Positions 8,261-15,883 of a DNA stretch of 35,242 nucleotides are shown here, piece by piece. A program made the translations under genes and the position numbers. The DNA comes from Microvirga brassicacearum (lineage in GTDB: Bacteria; Pseudomonadota; Alphaproteobacteria; Rhizobiales; Beijerinckiaceae). The notes under the pieces are model-generated. The model saw nothing but the letters and a program-made list of their open reading frames with translations, did no database searches and had not been told where the DNA came from. How positions within the stretch are numbered: position 1 is the first letter of the stretch; every line of letters starts with the position of its first letter. The stretch is taken from NCBI RefSeq assembly GCF_008757455.1, contig NZ_VCMV01000033.1, forward strand, positions 1 through 35,242, in the 5' to 3' direction.

Positions 8261-9463
8261 ATGACCCACATGCTGAATGACGAAATCGATAGGATCGTCA
8301 GCCAGATCGAACCGGATCTCATTGCGATCCGCCGGCAGATCCACGCAAATCCCGAACTGTCACTTGAAGAGTTCGAAACTGCCAGGTTGGTGGAGGAGCA
8401 ACTCGGAACTCTGGGTATCGATCATGTGCGCCGCTTTGGGGGAACTGGCATTGCTGCTATCGTCGGCACTGCGAACGGTCTGGTTGTCGGGATTCGCGGA
8501 GATATGGACGCGCTCCCTATTCAGGAAGAATCCGGTGCTCCCTACGCTTCGACCCGGCCCGGTGTGTCGCATGCGTGCGGGCACGATGCGCATACGGCTA
8601 TCGTCCTAGGCGTTGCCCGCGTCATGCACCTGCTGAAGGATAAGCTTCCCGGCCGGGCAATGCTGGTCTTTCAACCGGCCGAGGAGGGCCATGGAGGTGC
8701 TGCCGCCATGATCGAGGACGGCGTGCTCGAGTGGGGCAAACCAGATGTCATGCTCGGCTTTCACAACTGGCCGCTTTTGCCTCCCGGAACTGTAGGCTGG
8801 CATCCTTCCGCCTCGTTCGCCTCGTCAGACCGGTTCACGGCAACCTTGACCGGCGTCTCGGGCCATGGCGCCCATCCGCATCTCGCGCGGGATGTGATTG
8901 TGGCGGCGGCTCACTTCATCGGAGAAGCACAGACCATCGTCAGTCGGGAGATCGCGCCGCTACAGCCTGCTGTCGTCAGTTTCGGCTCCATCAACGGAGG
9001 AACCGCTGGTAATCAGCTTCCAGATCGCGTCGTGATCGTGGGCACTGCGCGCTGTCACAGTGATGACGTGCGGAAGGCCATCCAGGACGCGCTGGTTCGC
9101 ATCGGCCAAGGAGTCGCGCTCTCTCATCGCGTCGAATGTAGGGTGAGTTTCGACAGCGGAAGCGGCCCCGTTGTCAACGATCCGAGGGTTTTATCCACGC
9201 TGGTGCGATCCTGCGAGGAAGCGCTGGGCTCGCCCCACGTCTACAACCTCGGACAGGGAACGATGGGGGCCGAGGATTTTTCAGAGTTCTCTTCACGTGT
9301 CCCGAGCGCTCATATCCGCGTCGGGTCGAAACGGAAAGACCGGGAAACGATGCTTCACCGCAGCAATTTCGACTTGGACGAGGCTTGCATCGCCATATCG
9401 GTTCGATGCCTGTGCTATGGGATCCTCAGGTTAATGAACTCGGATGAGTGGAAGGCAATCTAA
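8261..9463 (+). CDS. Second M20 amidohydrolase
   Basis: The product (400 aa from ATG 8261) is another M20D amidohydrolase of the HipO/AbgB/IAA-amino-acid hydrolase group. Visible are RRQIHANPELSLEE near residue 24, GIRGDMDALPIQEE near 77, metal-binding HACGHDAHT near 104-112, the catalytic EEG near 141-143, and the C-terminal TMLHRSNFDLDE histidine motif. ATG 8261 is preceded by GAGCGGAA; the frame extends to 8129 but that extension is unlike the family. It differs clearly in sequence from the gene at 2898, so this is not a simple recent duplication. It follows the importer genes on the same strand after 281 bases and may be co-transcribed or have its own promoter. The likely role is cytosolic hydrolysis of the imported conjugate; the substrate is not known. 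Confidence 0.9.
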   Translation: MTHMLNDEIDRIVSQIEPDLIAIRRQIHANPELSLEEFETARLVEEQLGTLGIDHVRRFGGTGIAAIVGTANGLVVGIRGDMDALPIQEESGAPYASTRPGVSHACGHDAHTAIVLGVARVMHLLKDKLPGRAMLVFQPAEEGHGGAAAMIEDGVLEWGKPDVMLGFHNWPLLPPGTVGWHPSASFASSDRFTATLTGVSGHGAHPHLARDVIVAAAHFIGEAQTIVSREIAPLQPAVVSFGSINGGTAGNQLPDRVVIVGTARCHSDDVRKAIQDALVRIGQGVALSHRVECRVSFDSGSGPVVNDPRVLSTLVRSCEEALGSPHVYNLGQGTMGAEDFSEFSSRVPSAHIRVGSKRKDRETMLHRSNFDLDEACIAISVRCLCYGILRLMNSDEWKAI

Positions 9464-9666
9464 GCGCCCATAATTGCCCAAAGTCGATGTAGTCCGCATC
9501 ATAAGTTCTCTAGTTAGGTTGATTAAGTGGGCCTTCCGTTGGGCTTTGCAGCAAGAATTCTGTGTCAGAGCTTTAGTCGCGGTGGCTGCGATCACGGCAG
9601 CGGAGACAGAGAGGTTCAATGGCAGGCCTTCTCCTATCTACGAAGCGTTCAAATTAACTTGTCACC
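9464..9666. other. Non-coding gap before repeat relic
   Basis: This stretch holds no supported gene. A 79-residue frame starting at 9474 lacks a ribosome site and family features and runs into the repeat cluster, so it was not called. It marks the end of the amidohydrolase region. Confidence 0.35.
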
Positions 9667-10026
9667 GGGCATTTTGGCGTGAGACAGGCGATCCAATAGT
9701 TTCAGTGACTTAGTTGTAATCACGAGACAAAGGTTTGGGCATTTAACGTGAGATTCTCGTTGGCGTTGAGCATTTAACCTGAGACTCCGGCTCACAAAGG
9801 TTGTCTGGATTTTGAGCGGAGCGAGCCTGGCGGGGCCACAGTCAAAGGGAGCGCTTGAGCACGCGTCAATGCCAAGCTGCGCATTGCGTTAGCCGGGATG
9901 GAGCAGGGCAGGGGAATTCTCGAAGCTGTCTGACATTGGCAGTTAACTTGAGATTCCTCGCTCACCGAATCTCACGCCAAAATGCCCATGGCGTCTCAGA
10001 AATCTCGAATCTCACGCCAAAGGGCC
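9667..10026. mobile_element. Transposase-less relic with multiple terminal-type repeats (IS21-like)
   Basis: An 18-bp sequence GGGCATTTTGGCGTGAGA (9667-9684) recurs as an exact inverted copy at 9970-9987. Related copies lie inside and outside it: GGGCATTTAACGTGAGATTC (9737-9756), GAGCATTTAACCTGAGACTC (9768-9787) and GGCAGTTAACTTGAGATTC (9938-9956) in one direction, and GAATCTCACGCCAAAGGGCC (10007-10026) in the other. Several short repeats clustered at both ends, pointing inwards, are typical of IS21-family elements, whose transposase binds multiple terminal repeats. No istA or istB coding sequence is present between them, so this is a deletion derivative or a miniature non-autonomous element. 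Family assignment is inferred from the architecture only. It lies directly downstream of the Hsp70 operon and may mark one edge of that insertion. Confidence 0.5.
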
Positions 10027-10050
10027 TAGCGACAGCTACTCTCCGCACGA

Positions 10051-10085
10051 AGACAACGCACCCCGCTTCCGGCTGTGCGTTGTCT
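10051..10085. other. Perfect 11-bp hairpin downstream of the Hsp70 operon
   Basis: AGACAACGCAC (10051-10061), a 13-base loop, then GTGCGTTGTCT (10075-10085). It lies 115 bases after the minus-strand Hsp70 stop codon. No T-run follows on either strand, so it is at best a Rho-independent terminator without the U-tract. It may instead belong to the neighbouring mobile relic or be a transcript-end stabiliser. Confidence 0.35.
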
Positions 10086-10199
10086 ATGAGGGAGAGCCTA
10101 CTCACCAAAGCCGTTGGAGAAACCAACCGTCATCCGGAGCACAAAGAAAATCGCAGATCGGCTTTTACGGAAGCACTTATATGCCAGCCGCGGCTAACA

Positions 10200-12698
10200 T
10201 CACACGATACCCGTATAGAGGCGCATACCATCCGACGCACGCTCGGTTTCCGGCATCAGGTCAATGAGTTGGCCGTTTACCTGACGTAGATCCTCCCAGG
10301 ATTTGGATGACTTGTGGCGCTCTCCAAGATCGATGAGCTGCTTGCCAAGCGTCTGGTCGTTCATGGATGCCCTGCGCTGGACTAGGTTCTCGAACATTCC
10401 CGTGAGGAACTCAGGCAGGCGCATAAGAATGTTCCAGCGAAGACGCTCCAGATCGGACGTTGCATTCTCGACGCGTTCGGGGTTTGTCGAGTTGATGAAA
10501 GTCTGCTCTCTCGCGATCACCTCTCGTAATTGGTGCCTCTCGCGATCGTTCCCGCTCTCCTGAACGAGAACCGCCACCTCCTGCTTCGCCGAAGCGTAAG
10601 CGGCCTTGGCGGTGTCGAGGCGCTTCGATGCCGTCAACTCGAAAACCTCTTGGGCGACCCGGCGCTTTTTATCCTCGAGCTTGTATCGATCGTCGGTCAC
10701 GTCGTCATTCGAGAGCGATCCGCACTCGGACATAAGCTCGTGCACTTTTCCGAGGAGTTTTTCCAGCTTGTCGGCGGTGTCTTGCCTGCCATTGTTCGTG
10801 GCGTCCTCGGCTTCGCTTTGGATCCGGTTCTCGAGGTGGAGAACCTCGGATGCTAGCAATCGCGGATCGACCTGCCGGGCAGTACCCTTGAAGACTTGCG
10901 AAAACTCCTGTCCGGTTCCATTGAGGTAGGCGGAGACCGTGTGGTCCCTCGATTCGGAAACCTCGAAAGTGAGGTCAATCTCCGTTCCCCTCATCAGGTC
11001 CCGGTTGATTTGCTTCCCGGTGATCTGAAGAACGCCGATGGGCTTGTTGGTGGACGAATGTTTCTCGGCGGGCCCTTCGACGACCATGATGCGAATGTCG
11101 TCGTCCGAACCTTTGGTGATGGTTCGCCCAACCTCGACTGACGACTTGGTTTTCGTCGGGAGGATGCCGTTCTTCGAGAAGATCTTCTTGAGCCGGGTGT
11201 CCTTGTTTGCAACGTCGTCGGTAACCAGGCAGATGTCCTCAGGGAGCATTTGTCCGGCCACGCTGTAGCGCCCCTGGGCGATTTGGATGGAGTCGAAGCC
11301 AACATCGAGCACATTGTTGCTGCCGTCGAGTATCCGGAACTGGAAGAAATTAAAGGCTCCCTCCCGGAGCGGCAGGTCTTCGGTTATGCGGGCCGAAAGC
11401 GCCTTCAGGCCGCTGTCGAACGAGCCGTCCTCGTTGGAGATGCGGTAGAAGAGACCAGCGAGATCGCCCTCCACCTTGGCGCTGAAGGTCTCCTCCGCCT
11501 CCTGAGAGTTTCGATTGAACACGGTGCGGATCTTAATCCGACTTTCCCCCGCGCGAGAGCCTGCCGCCTGCGCACCGCCATTGAACTCCTTGGCGCCGGC
11601 AAAATATGCCGCGCCGACGGCAATTGCGTTGGTGGGGTCGATGGAGGTGTTCACCGCAATGCCCATGAGCTCCTCGACGCGCTTGCGAACGTAAGGGATG
11701 TAGGTGCTGCCGCCCACCATCAGTACGAACTTCAGATCCTCTGAGCGGAGGGAGTTGCGGGTGATGATGACCTTCATCATCTCGACGGTGCTATCGACCG
11801 CGTCCTTGATGATTTCCTCTAGTTCCGACCGGGTGATGGTCAAGAGGGAGTCGATCACCGTCCCTTCCTCGTCCTCGAGGCTTACCATGCCGAGATCCAC
11901 CTCGGCCGACGATTTGGTCGATAGTTCGATCTTGGCGGATTCGGCGGCGTGAAGCAGGCGATACCAGAGCTTGTTGTACTTTCCCGACTCACTCTTCATT
12001 TGACCGATCAGGTCCGTGAACTTTCCACGCCGGGCAATTTGTGGTGCGAGTATCAGCTCAACGACGCGGGCATCAAGATCGGAGCCGCCGAGATAGTTAT
12101 CACCTTCGTGGTCAATTACGGTGAGCTCGCCCTCGACGATCCTCACCAGGGCAACGTCGAATGTCCCGCCGCCGAAGTCGTAGACGATCCACTGACTGTT
12201 ACGAAGGTCGACGCCCCTCTCCTTGTTGGCATAGGCCAAGCTAGCGGCGATGGGTTCCTGAAGCAGCAACACCTGTTCGAAGCCGGCCGCGAGGCCTGCT
12301 TCCTTCGTGGCGTTCGACTGGACCGTATCGAAGGAGGCAGGAATAGTGATGACGGCTGATCTGACGCCCTCGCCGGAGTGAACGAAGTTCCTGAGCTCCT
12401 TTAGGACGAAAGCGGACAGCTCGACCGGAGTCTTCGATCCTGCGGATTGGGTTTTGATGGTCTCGGTGGTGCCCATTTTCCGCTTGAATCGGCTGGCGAC
12501 GTTCTTGGGGTCCTTCTCCACGTAGATGCGAGCCTGATCGCCGACCAGGATGCGGTCGTTCCTGAACGCGACGACGGAGGGAAGGGACTCCTTGAAGCCG
12601 TTCGGGTTTTTGAAGACCTCGACCTGCCCCTTATCAAATTTTGCGATGAGAGAGTTGGACGTCCCGAGGTCGATCCCGAAATTGATCATGCTGCTCAT
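10200..12698 (-). CDS. Divergent Hsp70-family chaperone with extra central domain
   Basis: The product (832 aa, about 200 longer than DnaK) is an Hsp70. The ATPase domain spans about residues 4-375: phosphate loop 1 GIDLGTSNS (8-16), connect and phosphate 2 YDFGGGTFDVAL (173-184), LGGSDLD (203-209), and adenosine motif VLMVGGSTYIP (325-335). About 110 residues (385-495) follow with no counterpart in DnaK; their hydrophobic alternation suggests a beta-sandwich. The substrate-binding beta region returns at about 500-605: the TRLKKIFSKNGILPTK segment parallels DnaK's entry strand, then MVVEGPAEK and NKPIGVLQITG. A long helical, charged C-terminus (610-832) would form the lid or a coiled coil. 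The start ATG 12698 overlaps the GrpE-like stop (ATGA) and has GGGA upstream. It is last in the operon. It is not a housekeeping DnaK, as its partners are also divergent. The client is unknown. Confidence 0.88.
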   Translation of the reverse strand: MSSMINFGIDLGTSNSLIAKFDKGQVEVFKNPNGFKESLPSVVAFRNDRILVGDQARIYVEKDPKNVASRFKRKMGTTETIKTQSAGSKTPVELSAFVLKELRNFVHSGEGVRSAVITIPASFDTVQSNATKEAGLAAGFEQVLLLQEPIAASLAYANKERGVDLRNSQWIVYDFGGGTFDVALVRIVEGELTVIDHEGDNYLGGSDLDARVVELILAPQIARRGKFTDLIGQMKSESGKYNKLWYRLLHAAESAKIELSTKSSAEVDLGMVSLEDEEGTVIDSLLTITRSELEEIIKDAVDSTVEMMKVIITRNSLRSEDLKFVLMVGGSTYIPYVRKRVEELMGIAVNTSIDPTNAIAVGAAYFAGAKEFNGGAQAAGSRAGESRIKIRTVFNRNSQEAEETFSAKVEGDLAGLFYRISNEDGSFDSGLKALSARITEDLPLREGAFNFFQFRILDGSNNVLDVGFDSIQIAQGRYSVAGQMLPEDICLVTDDVANKDTRLKKIFSKNGILPTKTKSSVEVGRTITKGSDDDIRIMVVEGPAEKHSSTNKPIGVLQITGKQINRDLMRGTEIDLTFEVSESRDHTVSAYLNGTGQEFSQVFKGTARQVDPRLLASEVLHLENRIQSEAEDATNNGRQDTADKLEKLLGKVHELMSECGSLSNDDVTDDRYKLEDKKRRVAQEVFELTASKRLDTAKAAYASAKQEVAVLVQESGNDRERHQLREVIAREQTFINSTNPERVENATSDLERLRWNILMRLPEFLTGMFENLVQRRASMNDQTLGKQLIDLGERHKSSKSWEDLRQVNGQLIDLMPETERASDGMRLYTGIV

Positions 12699-13051
12699 TT
12701 TTCATCCCCTATTTCTTTTGATTGGACGACCACGATCCCCTTTTGAACCACCCGAGATAACTCGGTGAGGCCAGCGCGGATCACGGGCTTGATGACCTCG
12801 GCGACCACCAGATTCTCGGTGCTTTGGCCAGAGATCGTCGCATCCAGATCCGTTCTGGTTTCCTTGAACGGCTGACCTGATGGATCCTCGTAGAAAACGC
12901 CTTCTTCCCGGAAGGCGTCCTTTATTTTCTCCACGTTGCGACTCGCGTTTCCCGGGTCACCGTGCAGGGCGAGCTTCTTCTCGATCTCGTAGAGGTGATT
13001 GAGTATCGACAGAAACGTCTTCGGCACTTGGATCACTGGTAGTTGTGACAT
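12695..13051 (-). CDS. Small GrpE-like nucleotide exchange factor
   Basis: The product (118 aa) resembles the C-terminal part of GrpE, the factor that releases ADP from Hsp70. A helical N-terminal half (residues 10-45, ILNHLYEIEKKLALHG) precedes a segment reading FREEGVFYEDPSGQPF, TRTDLDATISG, NLVVAEVIKP and VVQKGIVVVQSK. This follows the order of the GrpE beta-wing (GV, DP-G-PF, VVEV, G, RPA-V-VV). The long N-terminal dimerisation helix of GrpE is missing or very short. ATG 13051 is chosen because AAGGA lies at good spacing; ATG 13057 overlaps the TPR stop and is an alternative. It overlaps the Hsp70 gene by four bases. The genetic pairing with an Hsp70 supports the assignment, but similarity is remote and visual only. 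Confidence 0.6.
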   Translation of the reverse strand: MSQLPVIQVPKTFLSILNHLYEIEKKLALHGDPGNASRNVEKIKDAFREEGVFYEDPSGQPFKETRTDLDATISGQSTENLVVAEVIKPVIRAGLTELSRVVQKGIVVVQSKEIGDEK

Positions 13052-13053
13052 CT

Positions 13054-15186
13054 TCATCCTTCGTCTTGCCCCATGGCCCTCGACAGAAAAGTGAGCAGCG
13101 GTGCGTTGTCGGTATCCCTCAGTGCCATATCGATTTTTACTTTGGCGGCATGAGAGTCGGACATCGTTACGATTCCGTCCTTTACAGCGCATCGCACCCT
13201 TTCCCACGGCACGAGATGCGTCTTGCTGGATATCCAGCCCTTAGTTTCGAACGCAACCCCTTGAGATGAGAGAGTGCAGGGGCCGATTTTTACGCTCGAT
13301 CCCTTCGCGATCTGTTCCTGGACCCCGATGCATACCGGGATAAATATGTACTCGAGGGCGGCGTTGATGAGATTCGAGAAATTTGTCTGGGAGGTTTCGC
13401 CATCCTTCGTTGTCCAGTCGAACTTGACTCGTCCCCCGTCGGCGGCCGCCACGTGGAACCTATAATCGTAGACGATCGATGAGTCCCGGCGCGTCATCAA
13501 GGATCCCCAGCGCAGAATTGTCACTTCCGCGGTGGGGATGAACAGATCGCCTTGACGGATACCCTTCTTGGTGATCTCCCAGGTATCGCCAGCGCTCGTC
13601 AACCGGACCTCTGCCTTGCGCTCTTCGCGGATCATTTCCTCAACCTGACTCAGGTCATCTTGAAGCCTTTGAACGACCTCGGCAGATTTGAACCTGAGCC
13701 GATCGGCGAGATTGAGAATAACCTTCGCGAGATCGAGATCGCCGTGATCGTTTGCGGAGGCGATCGAGATCCGCCTCAACTGGATCGCTGCCTCATCCTG
13801 CTGGTCCAGGAAAGGCGTGGGGAGAAGATTGATGATGCGGAGAAAGCCGTTTTCCTCCAGGAGGCGCGTGACTTCCGGGGATGAGAGCTTGCGAGTTCCC
13901 GCTTCATTGGCCGCTTTCCGCAAGGGATCGAGGAGACGGCCGACTACGCGGCGCGAATTCTCGAAGCATCGGTCCGCATAAGACGGAGATACCCATCGGC
14001 GGCCATCCAGTACACATTCGAGGATGGTCAGGTTTCGTTGGTCGATCGCCCTTGAAAGTACCCTGTCGAACTGTGGGGCGAACCTGTTGCTGAGCCACTC
14101 GCGAAACTCTTGGGTTTCATCCTGCACGAGTTCAAGGAAGTCGAGCGGCGAGAAGTGCTCATTAACTAGAAAGTGCTCGTGAGACCCCTTGCTGAGGAAG
14201 TCGAGCAGGGGCTTGTTCTCGAAAACTCGCCAGTGGAAGGTCTTCTTGTCGTCGTCGCTCAACTCCTCGCAAATCCCAATGGCTCTCGACCTGTCGACAA
14301 TCACGCCGGGCATCCACGGCAAGTTCCCGTTTTCGAGGTCGATCTCGCGCAGAAGCGACTTCCGAAGTCGCTGGACCGCCTTCGCGTCGAATTCGTCGAA
14401 TTCCAGATCGCTCGGCGGATTGAGCAGTTGGAAGGGATTGATGTACTCGGAATGCCAAAGGTCCTCCGATAGGACGGTGTCTCCCTCGAGCCGGGCGGAT
14501 TTTGCCCTTTCGAGCAGTTTGGGGAGCGTGGCCGAGATGCTTTTGTCCGGCTGGTCATAGTCCGGGTACCGTCTCGCAACCAAACGCCAGGTATCGATGG
14601 CGTCTGCCTCTTGCGACATGTCGGGATGGGCGTACGCAAGTCCGATGTTGAATAGGCTGAAACGGCTGTCATTCTCAGACGCGTCTTCTGCCCAGTATCT
14701 GATCGCTTCGTGCAAGTGACGGTTCCGGTATTGGAGTGCCCCTTGCCTGTTTAGTGCATTCGACCCCAGACCTTCTAAAACCTCGATTCGAGCGAGGACG
14801 GTCATCTCTTTCTCATCCTGCGCGGGCAGGTCCTGATTCCGATAAATTGCGGCAAGCGCTTCCAGCGCATCGAAATTGTCCGGATCCAGACCTATGGACA
14901 CCTCGTGTGCCGACTTTGCGGCATCGTGTTCTCCGGACTTCGAGAGTGCATTTCCGAGCTGCGACCAGCCGCGGGAGAATTGCGGAACGAGGTCGACCAT
15001 TATGCGCAGGGCGATAATCTGGTTCTTCGTATCCCCCAAATCTCTGCGATTGAGGGCGACCTGCCACCAAGCCTCCGCATTCTCTGGATCAGCAACAGAA
15101 GCGGCTAGAGAGGACAGAAGCGCTTCCTCAAGCCTGTTGTTCTTGCGATGCTCCTTGGAAGCTTCGACTAACTCATCAGCGGTCAA
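13054..15186 (-). CDS. TPR protein with possible degenerate J-domain, Hsp70 partner
   Basis: The product (710 aa) starts with a TTG preceded by AGGAG ten bases away. Residues 5-210 form TPR-like helical repeats (AWWQVALNRRDLGDTKNQIIAL, GWSQLGNALSKSGEHDAA, ALEALAAIYRNQ). Residues 249-330 begin YINPFQLLNP and hold a basic helix LRKSLLREID and then ELSDDDKKTFHWRVF. This order recalls a J-domain (PYELLG, KKAYRKLA, LSDPEKR), but the HPD tripeptide is absent. A middle helical part follows (350-545). The last 150 residues (555-705) alternate in beta fashion (LFIPTAEVTILRWGSL, HLVPWERVRCAVKDG), suggestive of two PH-like modules. No signal peptide is seen. The gene heads the operon; its stop is two to six bases from the GrpE-like start. 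It probably recruits clients or localises the Hsp70 (inference). Confidence 0.8.
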   Translation of the reverse strand: MTADELVEASKEHRKNNRLEEALLSSLAASVADPENAEAWWQVALNRRDLGDTKNQIIALRIMVDLVPQFSRGWSQLGNALSKSGEHDAAKSAHEVSIGLDPDNFDALEALAAIYRNQDLPAQDEKEMTVLARIEVLEGLGSNALNRQGALQYRNRHLHEAIRYWAEDASENDSRFSLFNIGLAYAHPDMSQEADAIDTWRLVARRYPDYDQPDKSISATLPKLLERAKSARLEGDTVLSEDLWHSEYINPFQLLNPPSDLEFDEFDAKAVQRLRKSLLREIDLENGNLPWMPGVIVDRSRAIGICEELSDDDKKTFHWRVFENKPLLDFLSKGSHEHFLVNEHFSPLDFLELVQDETQEFREWLSNRFAPQFDRVLSRAIDQRNLTILECVLDGRRWVSPSYADRCFENSRRVVGRLLDPLRKAANEAGTRKLSSPEVTRLLEENGFLRIINLLPTPFLDQQDEAAIQLRRISIASANDHGDLDLAKVILNLADRLRFKSAEVVQRLQDDLSQVEEMIREERKAEVRLTSAGDTWEITKKGIRQGDLFIPTAEVTILRWGSLMTRRDSSIVYDYRFHVAAADGGRVKFDWTTKDGETSQTNFSNLINAALEYIFIPVCIGVQEQIAKGSSVKIGPCTLSSQGVAFETKGWISSKTHLVPWERVRCAVKDGIVTMSDSHAAKVKIDMALRDTDNAPLLTFLSRAMGQDEG

Positions 15187-15189
15187 GGA

Positions 15190-15327
15190 TCAGGTGCTCC
15201 TGCTGAACATTGATAGGCCCTCGATCATCGGTCGCTTTTTCGAGTGTCCGCATTTGGCAATGAAGACCGCCGCAGCAACTGAGCCATCGGATGCGTTGAA
15301 AAGACGCTTGATCTCGGATTGATCCAA
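15190..15327 (-). CDS. Possible 45-aa leader ORF of the Hsp70 operon
   Basis: A frame from TTG 15327 to the TGA at 15190-15192 encodes 45 residues (begins MDQSEIKRLF, contains ASDGSVAAAVFIAKCGH), ending three bases before the TTG of the TPR gene. Its composition is protein-like and its position would allow coupling to the next gene. However, there is no ribosome site and a stop codon lies just upstream, so it may be the tail of a lost gene. The rest of 15187-15556 shows no gene; the operon promoter should lie there. Confidence 0.25.
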   Translation of the reverse strand: MDQSEIKRLFNASDGSVAAAVFIAKCGHSKKRPMIEGLSMFSRST

Positions 15328-15556
15328 CGGGGAGGTCGAGCGTCACTATGGGAAGGAGCAGGGCGATCCTCAAAACGCACCCTAGCGGACATCGTTATGC
15401 CTGCGACGGAATCGTCCGAAATTTCAAGAACTCCCCACAGCCGACGCGTCGGCAGCTATTTTTATGATTGATTTCCTTCTACCACCTACGCTGGAGTTCA
15501 CAAGAGGGACACTTCCGACCAGCGGTATCGACGTGACTTTGAGGGCATTGGTGATG

Positions 15557-15772
15557 TCACCAGCCGGGGTTCGAAGCGCCTGATTCGTGCGCGAGTGCTT
15601 CGTATCCAGCTTTCTCGGCATCGGACTTGGTGGGAAAAGGCGTCATGAGGCGATTGCAGTCCATGTCCTCGACGCACCAGCCCTCCGGAACGCGACGACA
15701 CCAACCGATCTGGACATCGCCGTTTACGGCGATAGAGGCATAGAGACCCGATTCGACCCGCACCATCGTCAT
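15557..15772 (-). CDS. Small hypothetical protein
   Basis: About 71 residues from ATG 15772 (or 69 from ATG 15766). The sequence begins MTMVRVESGLYASIAVNG, includes GWCRRVPEGWCVEDMDC with three cysteines, and ends in a short helical region (KSDAEKAGYEAL). No signal peptide or known domain is seen. It lies on the minus strand between the Hsp70 operon and the CGGDP-motif gene. The ribosome site is weak. The coherent amphipathic pattern favours a real gene, but this is uncertain. Confidence 0.4.
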   Translation of the reverse strand: MTMVRVESGLYASIAVNGDVQIGWCRRVPEGWCVEDMDCNRLMTPFPTKSDAEKAGYEALAHESGASNPGW

Positions 15773-15883
15773 GGGTCGTTCGATTCCGGATTTGTCACGT
15801 GATGACCTGTGGACCACTCAAACCAGTTCGACACGAACACCAATTGTTGCCCGTCGGGATACGCCCGGTCTTTGGCCAGGCTC

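Noticed and set aside
10051..10085. Integron attC site
   Set aside because: The hairpin lacks the attC core sequences (RYYYAAC and GTTRRRY) and no integrase is nearby.
10180..10197. TGCCAGCCGCGGCTAAC resembles the conserved 530-loop sequence of small-subunit rRNA
   Set aside because: Only about 17 bases match and the surrounding sequence has no rRNA structure or further similarity; most likely chance.
9855..10289. 144-codon plus-strand frame across the repeat relic
   Set aside because: It crosses the inverted repeats and the hairpin and enters the Hsp70 gene antisense; no start site or domain.
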